Shown here: positions 16,397 through 25,288 of the stretch, one piece after another
Numbering within the stretch: the stretch's first letter is position 1
How the letters are laid out: each line of letters begins with the position of its first letter
Assembly (NCBI GenBank): GCA_017541325.1
Contig: JAFXZI010000010.1
Location: 1-64,000, forward strand
Reading direction: 5' to 3'
Length of the DNA: 64,000 nucleotides
Source: Bacilli bacterium
Lineage (GTDB): Bacteria; Bacillota_I; Bacilli_A; RF39; UBA660
Notes under the pieces: model-generated
Database searches by the model: none
Told to the model about the DNA's origin: nothing
What the model saw: the letters and a program-made list of their open reading frames with translations, nothing else
Made by a program: the position numbers and the translations under genes

Positions 16397-17626
16397 GTGA
16401 ATATTATTGAAATTATTGATAAAAAAAGATTAAAAAAAGAACTTAATTATGATGAGATTAATTATGCTTTCATGGGATATTTAAATGGAGATATAGAATC
16501 ATATCAAATGTCAGCTCTTCTTATGGCTATAGTTCTTAATGGAATGTCTGATGAAGAAGTATATCATTTAACAGATGTTTTTATTAATAGTGGAGATATA
16601 TTAGATTTAAGTAAAATAAATGGAGTTATTGTCGATAAACACTCAACTGGTGGAATAGGGGATAAAACAACTTTAATAATTGCTCCTATAGTGGCTTCTT
16701 TAGGTGTTAAAGTATGTAAGATGAGTGGAAGAGGTTTAGGATATACTGGTGGTACTATTGATAAGCTAGAAAGTATTCCTGGTTTTAATGTTAATTTGAC
16801 CGATGAAGAAATTATTAAAGAAGTAAATACTATTGGTATGGCTATAACTAGTCAAACTAAAAATTTAACTCCTCTTGATAAAGTTGTTTATGCTTTGCGT
16901 GATGTAACAGGAACTGTTGAAAGTATTCCTTTAATCGCCTCTTCTATAATGAGTAAAAAAATAGCAAGTGGTGCTAGTAAAATATTGATAGATATTAAAG
17001 TAGGAGAAGGTGCTTTAATTAAAACAAAAGAAGATGCTCTTAAATTAAGTGAATTAATGAAAAATATAGGAAATCATTATAATCGAGAAGTAAGAACACT
17101 TATTACTGATATGGATCGTCCTTTAGGAAGAACTGTTGGTAATCTATTGGAAGTTGTTGAAGCTGCTAGTATATTGAAAGGTTATGGAAAAGATACATAT
17201 TTATATAAAGTATGTATAGATATTGCATCTAATATGGTAAGTATGGCTTTAAATACTCCTATAGATGATTCTATTACATTAGTAGAAAAAGTTATTTCAA
17301 ATGGAGAAGCTTATCGTAAATTCTTGGAATTTATTAAATATCAAGGTGGAAGATTAGAAGATGCAGCTTTAAGTAAAAAGACAAGAGTAATTAAAAGTGA
17401 TAGAATGGGTGAAATAAAAGAGATTAATGCCTTGAAGATAGGTATGTTATCTGCCTCTTTAGGAAGTAGTAAATTTAGTGTAGATGACCAAATAGATTAT
17501 GGAGTTGGAGTCGTTTTAAATAAAAAGGTTGGAGATGTTGTAAAATTTGGAGACCCTTTATGTACTATATATATTGGAGATAAAGAAGATTATCCAAATC
17601 CGCTTGACGCTTTTACAATAGAATAA
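16397..17626 (+). CDS. Pyrimidine-nucleoside (thymidine) phosphorylase
   Basis: 409 residues from GTG 16397, placed behind AAAGGGTGA and one base after the previous stop; a GTG at 16388 overlaps that site and is less likely. The enzyme splits pyrimidine nucleosides with phosphate. Family signatures are clear: D-K-H-S-T-G-G-I-G-D near residue 80, K-M-S-G-R-G-L-G-Y-T-G-G-T near 107, L-Y/V-A-L-R-D-V-T-G-T-V near 163 and I-P-L-I-A-S-S-I-M-S-K-K. It is slightly shorter than Bacillus Pdp (433). No other deoxynucleoside salvage gene lies nearby. Confidence 0.93.
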   Translation: MNIIEIIDKKRLKKELNYDEINYAFMGYLNGDIESYQMSALLMAIVLNGMSDEEVYHLTDVFINSGDILDLSKINGVIVDKHSTGGIGDKTTLIIAPIVASLGVKVCKMSGRGLGYTGGTIDKLESIPGFNVNLTDEEIIKEVNTIGMAITSQTKNLTPLDKVVYALRDVTGTVESIPLIASSIMSKKIASGASKILIDIKVGEGALIKTKEDALKLSELMKNIGNHYNREVRTLITDMDRPLGRTVGNLLEVVEAASILKGYGKDTYLYKVCIDIASNMVSMALNTPIDDSITLVEKVISNGEAYRKFLEFIKYQGGRLEDAALSKKTRVIKSDRMGEIKEINALKIGMLSASLGSSKFSVDDQIDYGVGVVLNKKVGDVVKFGDPLCTIYIGDKEDYPNPLDAFTIE

Positions 17627-17710
17627 GTGTAAAATAATAGTAAATATACAAAAAATTTACACATATTCTGTTTTCTTTTTGTTATAATGTATTTACGTGT
17701 GAGGTGCATT

Positions 17711-18085
17711 ATGAACAAAATAAAGATAGTTGTCGCACTTATTGAACATAATGATAAAGTATTAATTACTCAAGTATCTAAAACTGGATCATGGGAACTT
17801 CCTGGTGGTGTAGTAAAGAAACAAGAAGATGAGAAAGATGTAATTAAAAAATATATTTATGACAATATGAACATATCTGTTAAGTGTGATTATGAAATGA
17901 TAAGAAGAACATATCAAGATGGAGAAAAAGAAATAGAATTAGTTATGTATCATTGTAGTTATCTTGCTGGTGAAGTAAGATTACATAATTACAGCAATCA
18001 CATTTATGTTGATAAAACCATCTTGCACAAATATCAATTTAATCCTATGGATATGCCATTAATTAATTATATAACGAGTAGATAA
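17711..18085 (+). CDS. Nudix-like protein with degenerate Nudix box
   Basis: 124 residues from ATG 17711 behind GAGGTG. The fold region 'VVALIEHNDKVLITQ' and W-E-L-P-G-G-V match the start of a Nudix hydrolase, but the box that follows is broken: G-G-V-V-K-K-Q-E is fine, whereas the metal-binding R-E-x-x-E-E is K-Y-I-Y-D-N and the closing G is N. Without these glutamates hydrolysis of nucleoside diphosphate derivatives is doubtful, so a binding or structural role is possible. Spacer to the previous gene is 84 nt, with a TATAAT at 17683 but no well-spaced -35. Confidence 0.72.
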   Translation: MNKIKIVVALIEHNDKVLITQVSKTGSWELPGGVVKKQEDEKDVIKKYIYDNMNISVKCDYEMIRRTYQDGEKEIELVMYHCSYLAGEVRLHNYSNHIYVDKTILHKYQFNPMDMPLINYITSR

Positions 18086-18097
18086 CTCGTTTTTTTA
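18073..18097 (+). terminator. Rho-independent terminator
   Basis: Seven-bp stem (18073-18079 with 18085-18091), 5-nt loop, seven T; it overlaps the end of the Nudix-like gene. Confidence 0.85.
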
Positions 18098-18108
18098 TTT
18101 TGCTTATA

Positions 18109-18137
18109 TTGACTACCAAAAACAATAAGAGTAAAAT
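18109..18137 (+). promoter_or_regulatory. Promoter of the marR-ABC exporter operon
   Basis: TTGACT at 18109, 17-nt spacer, TAAAAT at 18132. Predicted start near 18144, inside the operator. Confidence 0.75.
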
Positions 18138-18141
18138 TAAT

Positions 18142-18159
18142 TTGTTAGTTACCTAACAA
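18142..18159 (+). promoter_or_regulatory. Probable MarR operator
   Basis: Perfect inverted repeat TTGTTAG-N4-CTAACAA, 13 nt ahead of the marR start and covering the predicted transcription start. The GTTAG..CTAAC core resembles operators of MarR-family repressors of exporters such as MepR (family knowledge). Binding here would block initiation, so negative autoregulation of the whole exporter operon is the likely logic. Confidence 0.7.
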
Positions 18160-18171
18160 GAGGTGTTGCAT

Positions 18172-18609
18172 ATGGAAAGAATGGTAGGAATTGCAGTAAA
18201 AAAAATAGATAATATGATATCTAGAGAAGTAATAAAAGAGACAAAAGAAAATGAATTATTGCTTTCTCCTATACAAGTAAGAATTATTAAATTAATAAAA
18301 AAGAATAGTAGAAATGGAAAAGAAGTTTTTCAAAGAGATATAGAAAATAAATTTGAAATTAGAAGATCTACTACTTCTGGAATTTTAAATACTATGGAAA
18401 AAAATGGATTAATAAAAAGAGAAAATTCTAGTATTGATAAAAGACAAAACAAAATAATTATTACAGAGTATGGAGAAGAGATTTTTTTAAAGATAAAAAG
18501 AAATATGTCTAAATTAGAAAAAAGAATAATTAAAAACATTTCTGAAGATGAATTAAATACTTTTTTTAATGTTATAGATAAAATGAAAGACAACTTGGAA
18601 GGAGATTAA
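18172..18609 (+). CDS. MarR-family transcriptional regulator
   Basis: 145 residues from ATG 18172 with AAGAGGTG upstream; an in-frame TTG at 18163 lies in the site. A winged helix-turn-helix spans about residues 35-110: recognition helix region 'RRSTTSGILNTMEKNGLI' and wing 'SIDKRQNKIIITEYG', the D-x-R pattern typical of MarR. Flanking helices form the dimer interface. The operator at 18142 and the directly following two-gene ABC exporter suggest it represses its own operon and responds to a small, probably toxic, ligand. The ligand cannot be inferred. Confidence 0.9.
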   Translation: MERMVGIAVKKIDNMISREVIKETKENELLLSPIQVRIIKLIKKNSRNGKEVFQRDIENKFEIRRSTTSGILNTMEKNGLIKRENSSIDKRQNKIIITEYGEEIFLKIKRNMSKLEKRIIKNISEDELNTFFNVIDKMKDNLEGD

Positions 18610-18610
18610 T

Positions 18611-20374
18611 ATGTTTAGATTGTTTAAAAGAATAGTTAGAACAGAAGCAATATTTGCTTTTGCATGTTTAATATTTACAATAGGACAAGTTTGGTTAGAA
18701 TTAAAAATTCCTGATTATATGACAGATATTACTAGACTTATTCAAACTGATGGAAGTACTATGACAGAAATTATTAAAACTGGTGGATGGATGTTATTAT
18801 GTGCACTTTTAAGTTTAATATGTGCAGTTATAGTCGGTTATATTTCTGCGACTTTATCTTCTAAATTCTCTTATAAAGTTCGTAATAGAATATTTAGTAA
18901 AGTAGAGAGATTTGGATTGAATGAAATAAAAACGTTTTCAACTAGTAGTTTAATTACTCGTACTACAAACGATGTTAGTCAAATTGAAATGTTTATTGCA
19001 ATGGGACTTTCTGGTATGTTAAGATCTCCTGTTATGGCTGTAATGGCAATTAGTAAAATCTTAAATAAAGGACTTGAATGGACTACTCTTGTTGCATTAG
19101 AAGTTGCATTTTTGCTTACAGTAATTATAATTCTTATGTGTTTAGTTGTTCCTAAATTTAAAATAATGCAAAAACTAATTGATAGAGTAAATGGAGTAAC
19201 TAGAGAGAACTTAACTGGTATTAGAGTAATTAGAGCTTTTAATGCTGAAAAATATCAATTAAATAGATTTGAAAAAGAAAATAATAAATTGACAAAAACA
19301 CAAATGTTTAATCAAAAAGTATTATCTTTGATTGGTCCTACTATGAATATAGTAATGCATTCTTTAATGTTAGGTATTTATATTATTGGTGCTATCTTAA
19401 TTAATAAAGCAGGTATGATGGATAAAATTAATTTATTTAGTAATATGATTGTATTCAGTAGTTATGGTATGCAAGTAATAATGTCATTTATGATGCTTTC
19501 AATTATATTTATGATGTGGCCAAGAGTATCTGTTTCTGCTGGAAGAATCAATGAAATATTAGATACTGAATCTAGTATAGTAGAAGGTACTTTTTCTGGT
19601 AAAACTGAAGAAGTTGGTGTAGTTGAATTTAAAAATGTATCATTTAAATATCCAGATGCAGATGAATATATTTTAAAGGATATTTCATTTAAAGCAGAAA
19701 AAGGAGAAACAGTTGCATTTATTGGCTCAACGGGTTCTGGAAAGTCTACACTTATTAATCTTGTCCCTAGATTTTATGATGTTACTGAAGGAACAGTTTA
19801 TGTAGATGGAGTAGATGTAAAAGAATATAAAGAAGAAGCTTTATATAATAAGTTAGGTTATGTATCTCAAAAAGCATTTATGTTTACTGGTACAGTAAAA
19901 GATAATGTATCTTTTGGTAAAATAAACAAACGTAAAGCAACTACAGACGAGATTAAAAAAGCTGTAAAAATAGCTCAAGGAAAAGATTTTGTAGAAGAAA
20001 TGGATAAACAATATAATGCTCATATTGCTAGAGGTGGAACTAATATATCTGGTGGACAAAAACAAAGATTATCTATTGCTAGAGCTATAGCTCGTAATCC
20101 AGAAATATATATATTTGATGATTCATTTAGTGCACTTGATTATAAGACTGATTCAATACTTAGAAAAGAATTAAAAAAATATACAAAAGATGCTACTAGT
20201 TTAATAGTTGCTCAAAGAATAGGTACTATTATTAATGCAGATAAAATAATTGTTTTAGATAAAGGAGAATGTGTTGGTATTGGTACTCATAAAGAATTAT
20301 TAAAAAATTGTGAAGTGTATAAAGAAATTGCACTTTCTCAATTATCAAAGGAGGAATTAGAAAATGCCGCCTAG
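18611..20374 (+). CDS. ABC exporter half-transporter, subunit 1 (degenerate ATP site)
   Basis: 587 residues: six membrane helices (residues ~15-310) fused to an ATPase domain. Walker A G-S-T-G-S-G-K-S near 372, signature I-S-G-G-Q-K-Q near 479 and Walker B I-Y-I-F-D-D-S near 500. The catalytic Glu after Walker B is Asp, as in one partner of heterodimeric exporters (BmrC/BmrD, TM287/288). Start ATG 18611 follows GGAAGGAG and lies one base after the marR stop. It overlaps the next subunit by 11 nt. Drug or peptide export across the membrane is likely; the substrate is unknown. Confidence 0.92.
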   Translation: MFRLFKRIVRTEAIFAFACLIFTIGQVWLELKIPDYMTDITRLIQTDGSTMTEIIKTGGWMLLCALLSLICAVIVGYISATLSSKFSYKVRNRIFSKVERFGLNEIKTFSTSSLITRTTNDVSQIEMFIAMGLSGMLRSPVMAVMAISKILNKGLEWTTLVALEVAFLLTVIIILMCLVVPKFKIMQKLIDRVNGVTRENLTGIRVIRAFNAEKYQLNRFEKENNKLTKTQMFNQKVLSLIGPTMNIVMHSLMLGIYIIGAILINKAGMMDKINLFSNMIVFSSYGMQVIMSFMMLSIIFMMWPRVSVSAGRINEILDTESSIVEGTFSGKTEEVGVVEFKNVSFKYPDADEYILKDISFKAEKGETVAFIGSTGSGKSTLINLVPRFYDVTEGTVYVDGVDVKEYKEEALYNKLGYVSQKAFMFTGTVKDNVSFGKINKRKATTDEIKKAVKIAQGKDFVEEMDKQYNAHIARGGTNISGGQKQRLSIARAIARNPEIYIFDDSFSALDYKTDSILRKELKKYTKDATSLIVAQRIGTIINADKIIVLDKGECVGIGTHKELLKNCEVYKEIALSQLSKEELENAA

Positions 20375-22325
20375 ATTTGGTCCTCATGGAGGAAGAGATT
20401 TAGAAAAGTCTAAAGACTTTTTTGGAACTATAAAAAGATTAATTAAAGATTTAAAAAAGTTTCATTTGTTTTTAATTGTTGCTATTTTATTAGCAGCATT
20501 AAGTTCGGTGTTTTCTATAATAGCACCTGATAGATTATCTAATCTAACAGATGAAATAACTAAAGGAATAACTCCTAATATTACAGAAGAAAAAATAACT
20601 GATATTTTTAGTAATCCAAATATTAGTGATAAAGATAAACAAGAGTTTTCGGCTTTACTCAGTGAAGCTAAAGATAGTGATGATAAGAGTGAATTATTAT
20701 CTAAAATGGATCAATTACCTAAAAGTGTTTATGATGAAATAAAACCAGTAATAAATATGGATAATGTAAAAAATATTGCTATATTTTTAGCTATTATATA
20801 TTTAATAGGTGCTGTATCTAATCTCTTTCAAGGACTTCTTATGGCAACTATTGCTAATGGATATGCAAGAGATTTAAGACAAGATATTAGTAAAAAAATA
20901 AACAAATTACCACTTAGATATTTTGATACTCATGAAACAGGAGATATTTTATCTCGCATTACTAATGATGTTGATACTGTTGCTCAAAATCTAAATCACT
21001 CTTTAGCATCATTAGTTATGAATATTACAATGTTTATTGGATGTTTAATAATGATGTTTAAAACTAATTGGATTATGGGTGCGTCTGCAGTTGGTGCAAG
21101 TTTAATTGGTTTTTCTCTAATGGCTGTTATTTTAAGTAAGAGTCAAAAGTACTTTATTAGAAAACAAAAACAATTAGGAGATTTAAATGGATATATAGAA
21201 GAAATATATTCAGGACACACTGTAGTTAAAGCTTATAATGGAATAGAAGAAGCAGAAGATAGAATGGATACTTTAAATAAGAAGTTATATTCATCTAATA
21301 AAAATAGTCAATTCTTATCGGGACTTATGGGTCCTATCATGGGATTTTGTGGTAACTTTGGATATTTAGTTGTTTGTATAGTTGGTGCTTTACTTGTAAT
21401 GAATAATAGTATTACATATGGTGTAATAGTTGCTTTTATGATATATGTAAGAATTTTTTCAAATCAATTATCACAAATGGCACAAGCAGCAACTTCTCTT
21501 CAATCAACTGCCGCTGCTGCAGAAAGAGTATTTGAGTTCTTTGATGAAGAGACAATGCCAAAGGAAGATGCAAAACACGTGTTATATAAAGAAGATGTAA
21601 AAGGAAATATTTGCTTTAAAAATGTTAAATTTGGATATAGAGATGATCATACTATAATTAAAAACTTTAGTGCAGAAGCACTTGCTGGTCAAAAGATTGC
21701 AATTGTTGGACCTACTGGAGCTGGAAAAACAACTATGGTTAATCTTTTAATGAGATTTTATGATATTAAAAATGGAGATATTACAGTAGATGGAATATCT
21801 ACTCGTGATTTAAGTAGAGAAAATATTCATGATTTATTTATAATGGTTCTTCAAGATGTTTGGTTATTTGAAGGAACGGTTCGTGACAATTTAAAATTTA
21901 ATAATGAAAATGTTACAGATGAAGAAATATGGGAGGCATGTAGAGTAGTTGGAATTGATCACTTTATTAAAACACTTCCTGGTGGATTAGATGCAAAGAT
22001 TGATGATGGAGATTCAATTAGTCAAGGCCAAAAACAATTACTTACTATTGCTCGTGCAATGATTGCAAACAGACCTCTTCTAATACTTGATGAAGCTACT
22101 TCTAATGTTGATACTAGAACAGAAGAATTAGTTCAAAAAGCAATGGATAAATTAACTAAAGGAAGAACTTCATTTATAATTGCTCATAGATTATCAACTA
22201 TTAGAAATGCAGATTTGATTCTTGTAATGAAAGATGGTAACATAATAGAGCAAGGAAATCATGATTACTTAATTAAGAAAAATGGTTTTTATGCAGAATT
22301 ATATAACTCACAATTCCAAAATTAG
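20364..22325 (+). CDS. ABC exporter half-transporter, subunit 2 (consensus ATP site)
   Basis: 653 residues. After a short Gly/Pro/Arg-rich N-terminus (M-P-P-R-F-G-P-H-G-G), the membrane domain carries an ~80-residue charged insert between helices 1 and 2, facing outside, a feature of this exporter group. ATPase domain: Walker A G-P-T-G-A-G-K-T near 449, Walker B L-I-L-D-E-A-T near 573 with the intact catalytic Glu. The signature is S-I-S-Q-G-Q-K-Q, with Gln for the usual second Gly. Together with subunit 1 it forms a heterodimer with one working ATP site. An AAAGGAGG site lies within the end of subunit 1. Confidence 0.92.
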   Translation: MPPRFGPHGGRDLEKSKDFFGTIKRLIKDLKKFHLFLIVAILLAALSSVFSIIAPDRLSNLTDEITKGITPNITEEKITDIFSNPNISDKDKQEFSALLSEAKDSDDKSELLSKMDQLPKSVYDEIKPVINMDNVKNIAIFLAIIYLIGAVSNLFQGLLMATIANGYARDLRQDISKKINKLPLRYFDTHETGDILSRITNDVDTVAQNLNHSLASLVMNITMFIGCLIMMFKTNWIMGASAVGASLIGFSLMAVILSKSQKYFIRKQKQLGDLNGYIEEIYSGHTVVKAYNGIEEAEDRMDTLNKKLYSSNKNSQFLSGLMGPIMGFCGNFGYLVVCIVGALLVMNNSITYGVIVAFMIYVRIFSNQLSQMAQAATSLQSTAAAAERVFEFFDEETMPKEDAKHVLYKEDVKGNICFKNVKFGYRDDHTIIKNFSAEALAGQKIAIVGPTGAGKTTMVNLLMRFYDIKNGDITVDGISTRDLSRENIHDLFIMVLQDVWLFEGTVRDNLKFNNENVTDEEIWEACRVVGIDHFIKTLPGGLDAKIDDGDSISQGQKQLLTIARAMIANRPLLILDEATSNVDTRTEELVQKAMDKLTKGRTSFIIAHRLSTIRNADLILVMKDGNIIEQGNHDYLIKKNGFYAELYNSQFQN

Positions 22326-22333
22326 GAGGTTAT

Positions 22334-23095
22334 ATGAAAAGATTTGACGATTTCTATAGAAGAGTTTTAGCTTATGCATTTGACTTTTTATTAATACAAT
22401 TATTTGTAAGTATTTTAGTTGACTCTAGTGTAATTAATTTTCAACATAATGATTATAGTAAAACTTATAAAGAATATGAAAATAATTACGAAGAATATTA
22501 TTCATATAAAGATATAGAAGTTAAAGATTGTGAAGATTTAAGAACTCAAATAGAAAATAAAAAAATAAAATTAGATGAAATCACAACAGCTTTTTCTGAA
22601 GTAAGTGATGAAGATGAATGTGACAAATTAATAGAAACTATTAATTCTAAAAAGTTATCAGAAGAAGAATTCGATAAAAGAACTAATAATCTGTTTTATA
22701 AGCTACAAAGATTTAGTACTTTTAAATATGTTATGATGGTAATTATTACATATTTATATTTGGTATTATTTCAAGGATTTACTAGAGGTAAAACATTAGG
22801 CAAAAAGATAATGCGTGTTAGAGTAAGTTCAAAAGATGATAAAGATGTAACATATAAACAACTTGCTATTAGAACACTTTTCTTAGGAAATGTAATTTAT
22901 TATTCATTAAATGCCATTCTTCCATGGACAATAGATAAAAATGTTTATTTACTTATTGGAAACGGAATATATGTTTTAAATAATTTATTCTATATAGTAA
23001 TGATTGTAGTAGCTTATTCAAGTAAAGATATGATAGGAATTCATGATAAAATTGCTGGCACAAAAGTAATAATAGAAGAGAGACTAAAAAAATAG
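22334..23095 (+). CDS. RDD-family membrane protein
   Basis: 253 residues. The RDD pattern opens the protein (F-Y-R-R-V-L-A-Y-A-F-D, residues ~7-17), followed by the first helix, a long charged, coiled-coil-like loop (~residues 45-125) that is unusual for the family, then two or three further helices with 'RGKTLGKKIMRVRV', the second family hallmark. Starts 8 nt after the exporter with AGGAGG and shares its operon, so it may support the same process. RDD proteins are often linked to transport; the molecular role is unclear. Confidence 0.85.
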   Translation: MKRFDDFYRRVLAYAFDFLLIQLFVSILVDSSVINFQHNDYSKTYKEYENNYEEYYSYKDIEVKDCEDLRTQIENKKIKLDEITTAFSEVSDEDECDKLIETINSKKLSEEEFDKRTNNLFYKLQRFSTFKYVMMVIITYLYLVLFQGFTRGKTLGKKIMRVRVSSKDDKDVTYKQLAIRTLFLGNVIYYSLNAILPWTIDKNVYLLIGNGIYVLNNLFYIVMIVVAYSSKDMIGIHDKIAGTKVIIEERLKK

Positions 23096-23105
23096 TCTCT
23101 TTTTT
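23079..23105 (+). terminator. Terminator of the marR-exporter-RDD operon
   Basis: Eight-bp stem (23079-23086 with 23093-23100), A-rich 6-nt loop, six T. Confidence 0.85.
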
Positions 23106-23148
23106 GTGTAAATATATATATAAATCTATGTAAACTGGTGCATTAATT

Positions 23149-23167
23149 TTTGTAAAGAGTTTACAAA
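23149..23167 (+). promoter_or_regulatory. Palindrome upstream of the 23205 gene, possible operator
   Basis: Perfect inverted repeat TTTGTAAA-GAG-TTTACAAA with related half-sites (GTAAA) at 23107 and 23130. Lies ~40 nt upstream of the next start. No repressor assigned; AT-rich background makes chance possible. Confidence 0.35.
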
Positions 23168-23204
23168 TATTAACAATAAATATATCATATAATTAGGTGA
23201 TATT

Positions 23205-23753
23205 ATGAAAGGAAAATATTTGATTAAGATAGGTATTTTCTTAATAGTTATCGGGTTCCTTGTTACTTCATTTGAAACTGTAAATGGATTAGTAAAAGGA
23301 TACTTAGATGATGTAAATCTATCAAAAGAAGTTGTAACATCTATTAATTCTAAGTATGAAGTGTTTTCAGACGATATTGATAGATATAAAGATAACTTAA
23401 AAGATCTATATGGTTCTTATGATATCTATTTAGAAGAATTAATTGATAGTAAAGCTAATATTAATAATAATATCGCCATTATAAACGTTAATTTAGTTGA
23501 GTTATTTAATACTGCTAAATCTTTAAAAGAGTATTGTGATTATGATATAGGTGGGACTGTTAAAGAAGAAAAATGTGAAATTTTTAAAAAGAATTATAAA
23601 AGTTCTGTAGATTCATATCATAAAGCAATTAATGAATACAATAGAATTATAAGTTTATATAATTCTAGAGTACTTAATCATAAAAATAATTTATTGGAAT
23701 ATTATACAAGTCCAATAGATAAAGAATTAAATAAATTATATGAAGAATTGTAG
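23205..23753 (+). CDS. Single-pass membrane protein with helical ectodomain
   Basis: 182 residues, no family recognised. One membrane helix (residues ~7-25) then ~155 charged residues predicted to be mostly helical, with heptad-like patterns and one Cys pair (residues ~112 and ~125, spaced by D-I-G-G) that could form a disulfide. TAGGTGATATT site before ATG. Followed after 11 nt by the glycosidase-family gene, so probably co-expressed. Confidence 0.65.
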   Translation: MKGKYLIKIGIFLIVIGFLVTSFETVNGLVKGYLDDVNLSKEVVTSINSKYEVFSDDIDRYKDNLKDLYGSYDIYLEELIDSKANINNNIAIINVNLVELFNTAKSLKEYCDYDIGGTVKEEKCEIFKKNYKSSVDSYHKAINEYNRIISLYNSRVLNHKNNLLEYYTSPIDKELNKLYEEL

Positions 23754-23764
23754 GAAGGGATAAT

Positions 23765-25021
23765 ATGATAAGAAAAATAATTAAGAAAATTGATTTTTTA
23801 AAAATTATTACAATTATAAGTCTTATCATTGTTCCTTTTTTATTTGTAGCTTTAACTGTTGTAAAAAATAATTCAGATAAATTTGGAGAAGAATTTGGAA
23901 TTATTAGTTATGTTATGTTCTTTGTATACTTATTCATTTTATTATTTGGATTATTTGAACTAATATACAAAAAAAGAATATTTAGAAACAATCTATGTAG
24001 ATCATATTCATTTTTATTCTTTGCTTTATTTTATATTTTTGAAGTAGTTGGATTAGTTGGATTTGTTTACTATGATAATAATTTTAAAGAATGGTTAATA
24101 ACTAGTAGTGCTAGTTCAGTTAATTATAAAAATCTAGCAAATTATTTATACGATAGTGAAACTATTAATAATATATTAAATGAAATAGATAAAGATGTAG
24201 ATTTAAGTAATGATATTGAAAATTTTGATATTGAATATGAAACAACTATTTATACTAATGAAGCAGAAGAACAAGTACTTAAACATGAAGAAGGAGAATT
24301 ATATAAAATAGTTAAAATAAATGGTACATGTATTGGTTCTGATTACCCATATCAAGGATATATGGTAATAGTATATGATGTAGATCATTTAAAATTAGCA
24401 AAAAGCAGAGGAGCTGGTATGACTGCTACTTCATTCGGACAAACTCTAGATGTAATTGCAAAACAAAGTGATGCAGCAGTAGCTATTAATGGTGGTGGAT
24501 TCTATGATCCAGGATGGAGAAGTAATGGTGGAATTCCTGCTGGTCCAATGGTAATAGATGGAGAACTAGTAACAAACTTTAGAAGAGGAAATCATGGTGG
24601 AGGACTAATCGGAATTGATAATGATAATAAACTAGTTCTTAAAACAATAACTGAAGATTTAGATCCAACAGAAAATATGAAATATGCAGTTGATTTTGGA
24701 CCATTCTTAATTGTTGATGGTAAAAATAAATTTAAAAATGTTAAATCTTATACATGGGCTACTTCTAGAACTGCTATTGGACAAAGAGAAGATGGAACAA
24801 TTCTTTTCTTGGTAATTGAAGGTGGAAGAGCGCATACTAAAGGTGCAAGTTATGCTGACTTAGCTGCTATCTTTGAAAAGTATGGTGTAGTTAATGCAGC
24901 TAACCTAGATGGAGGAACATCTACATCGCTAGTTGAAAATAATAAATTTGTAAATGTTCCATGGAATGGAAAAAAAGAAACACATAGAGGATTACCTAAT
25001 GCTTGGATAATTACAAAATAA
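23765..25021 (+). CDS. Phosphodiester glycosidase family protein (NAGPA/DUF2233-like), membrane-anchored
   Basis: 418 residues. Three N-terminal hydrophobic segments (residues ~12-32, 45-62, 75-98) then an outer domain from ~180. The catalytic fold is recognised by V-A-I-N-G-G-G-F-Y, the P-A-G-P-M-V-I-D-G strand, A-V-D-F-G-P-F-L-I, S-R-T-A-I-G and the near-terminal N-L-D-G-G-T-S-T-S motif, all typical of the NAGPA family that hydrolyses sugar phosphodiesters. In Firmicutes such proteins act on wall-linked glycans (for example teichoic-acid-type linkages), but the substrate here is unknown. A terminator overlaps the stop. Confidence 0.85.
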   Translation: MIRKIIKKIDFLKIITIISLIIVPFLFVALTVVKNNSDKFGEEFGIISYVMFFVYLFILLFGLFELIYKKRIFRNNLCRSYSFLFFALFYIFEVVGLVGFVYYDNNFKEWLITSSASSVNYKNLANYLYDSETINNILNEIDKDVDLSNDIENFDIEYETTIYTNEAEEQVLKHEEGELYKIVKINGTCIGSDYPYQGYMVIVYDVDHLKLAKSRGAGMTATSFGQTLDVIAKQSDAAVAINGGGFYDPGWRSNGGIPAGPMVIDGELVTNFRRGNHGGGLIGIDNDNKLVLKTITEDLDPTENMKYAVDFGPFLIVDGKNKFKNVKSYTWATSRTAIGQREDGTILFLVIEGGRAHTKGASYADLAAIFEKYGVVNAANLDGGTSTSLVENNKFVNVPWNGKKETHRGLPNAWIITK

Positions 25022-25052
25022 AAGAAATATATTTACTATATTTCTTTTTTTA
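25021..25052 (+). terminator. Rho-independent terminator
   Basis: Eleven-bp perfect stem (25021-25031 with 25037-25047), 5-nt loop, long T run. The stem is almost the same as that at 25952-25985. Confidence 0.85.
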
Positions 25053-25057
25053 TATTT

Positions 25058-25288
25058 TTATCCTTGAAAATTGTTTTTAAAATCTAAAAGTAATTTTTCA
25101 ACTAATTTAGGATCAACTACTTCTTGTAGTTGATTATTTTTATCAAAAGAACAGAACATATTATTTCCTATATCATTTCTATCTATTAAATATACATAAT
25201 TGATAGAATCTAATTCAGTTGAATAAACAACTGTATATGTTTTATTATCGTCTAAAGTTAGAATTTCACCTTGCGTTAGCATGTCCAT
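25058..25288 (-). CDS. Small DUF1292-like protein
   Basis: 76 residues. The pattern I-L-T-L-D-D-N-K-T-Y-T-V-V-Y-S-T-E followed by Y-V-Y-L-I-D and 'VDPKLVEKLL' resembles DUF1292 proteins, which are small beta-rich proteins of unknown function. Its start overlaps the end of the next minus-strand gene by 23 nt, and AGGAGG sits just ahead of its ATG, so the two are translationally linked. Confidence 0.65.
   Translation of the reverse strand: MDMLTQGEILTLDDNKTYTVVYSTELDSINYVYLIDRNDIGNNMFCSFDKNNQLQEVVDPKLVEKLLLDFKNNFQG

Noticed and set aside
17627-17662. Inverted repeat GTGTAAA..TTTACAC after the phosphorylase gene
   Set aside because: 22-nt AT-rich loop, no T run; chance pairing is likely in this composition.
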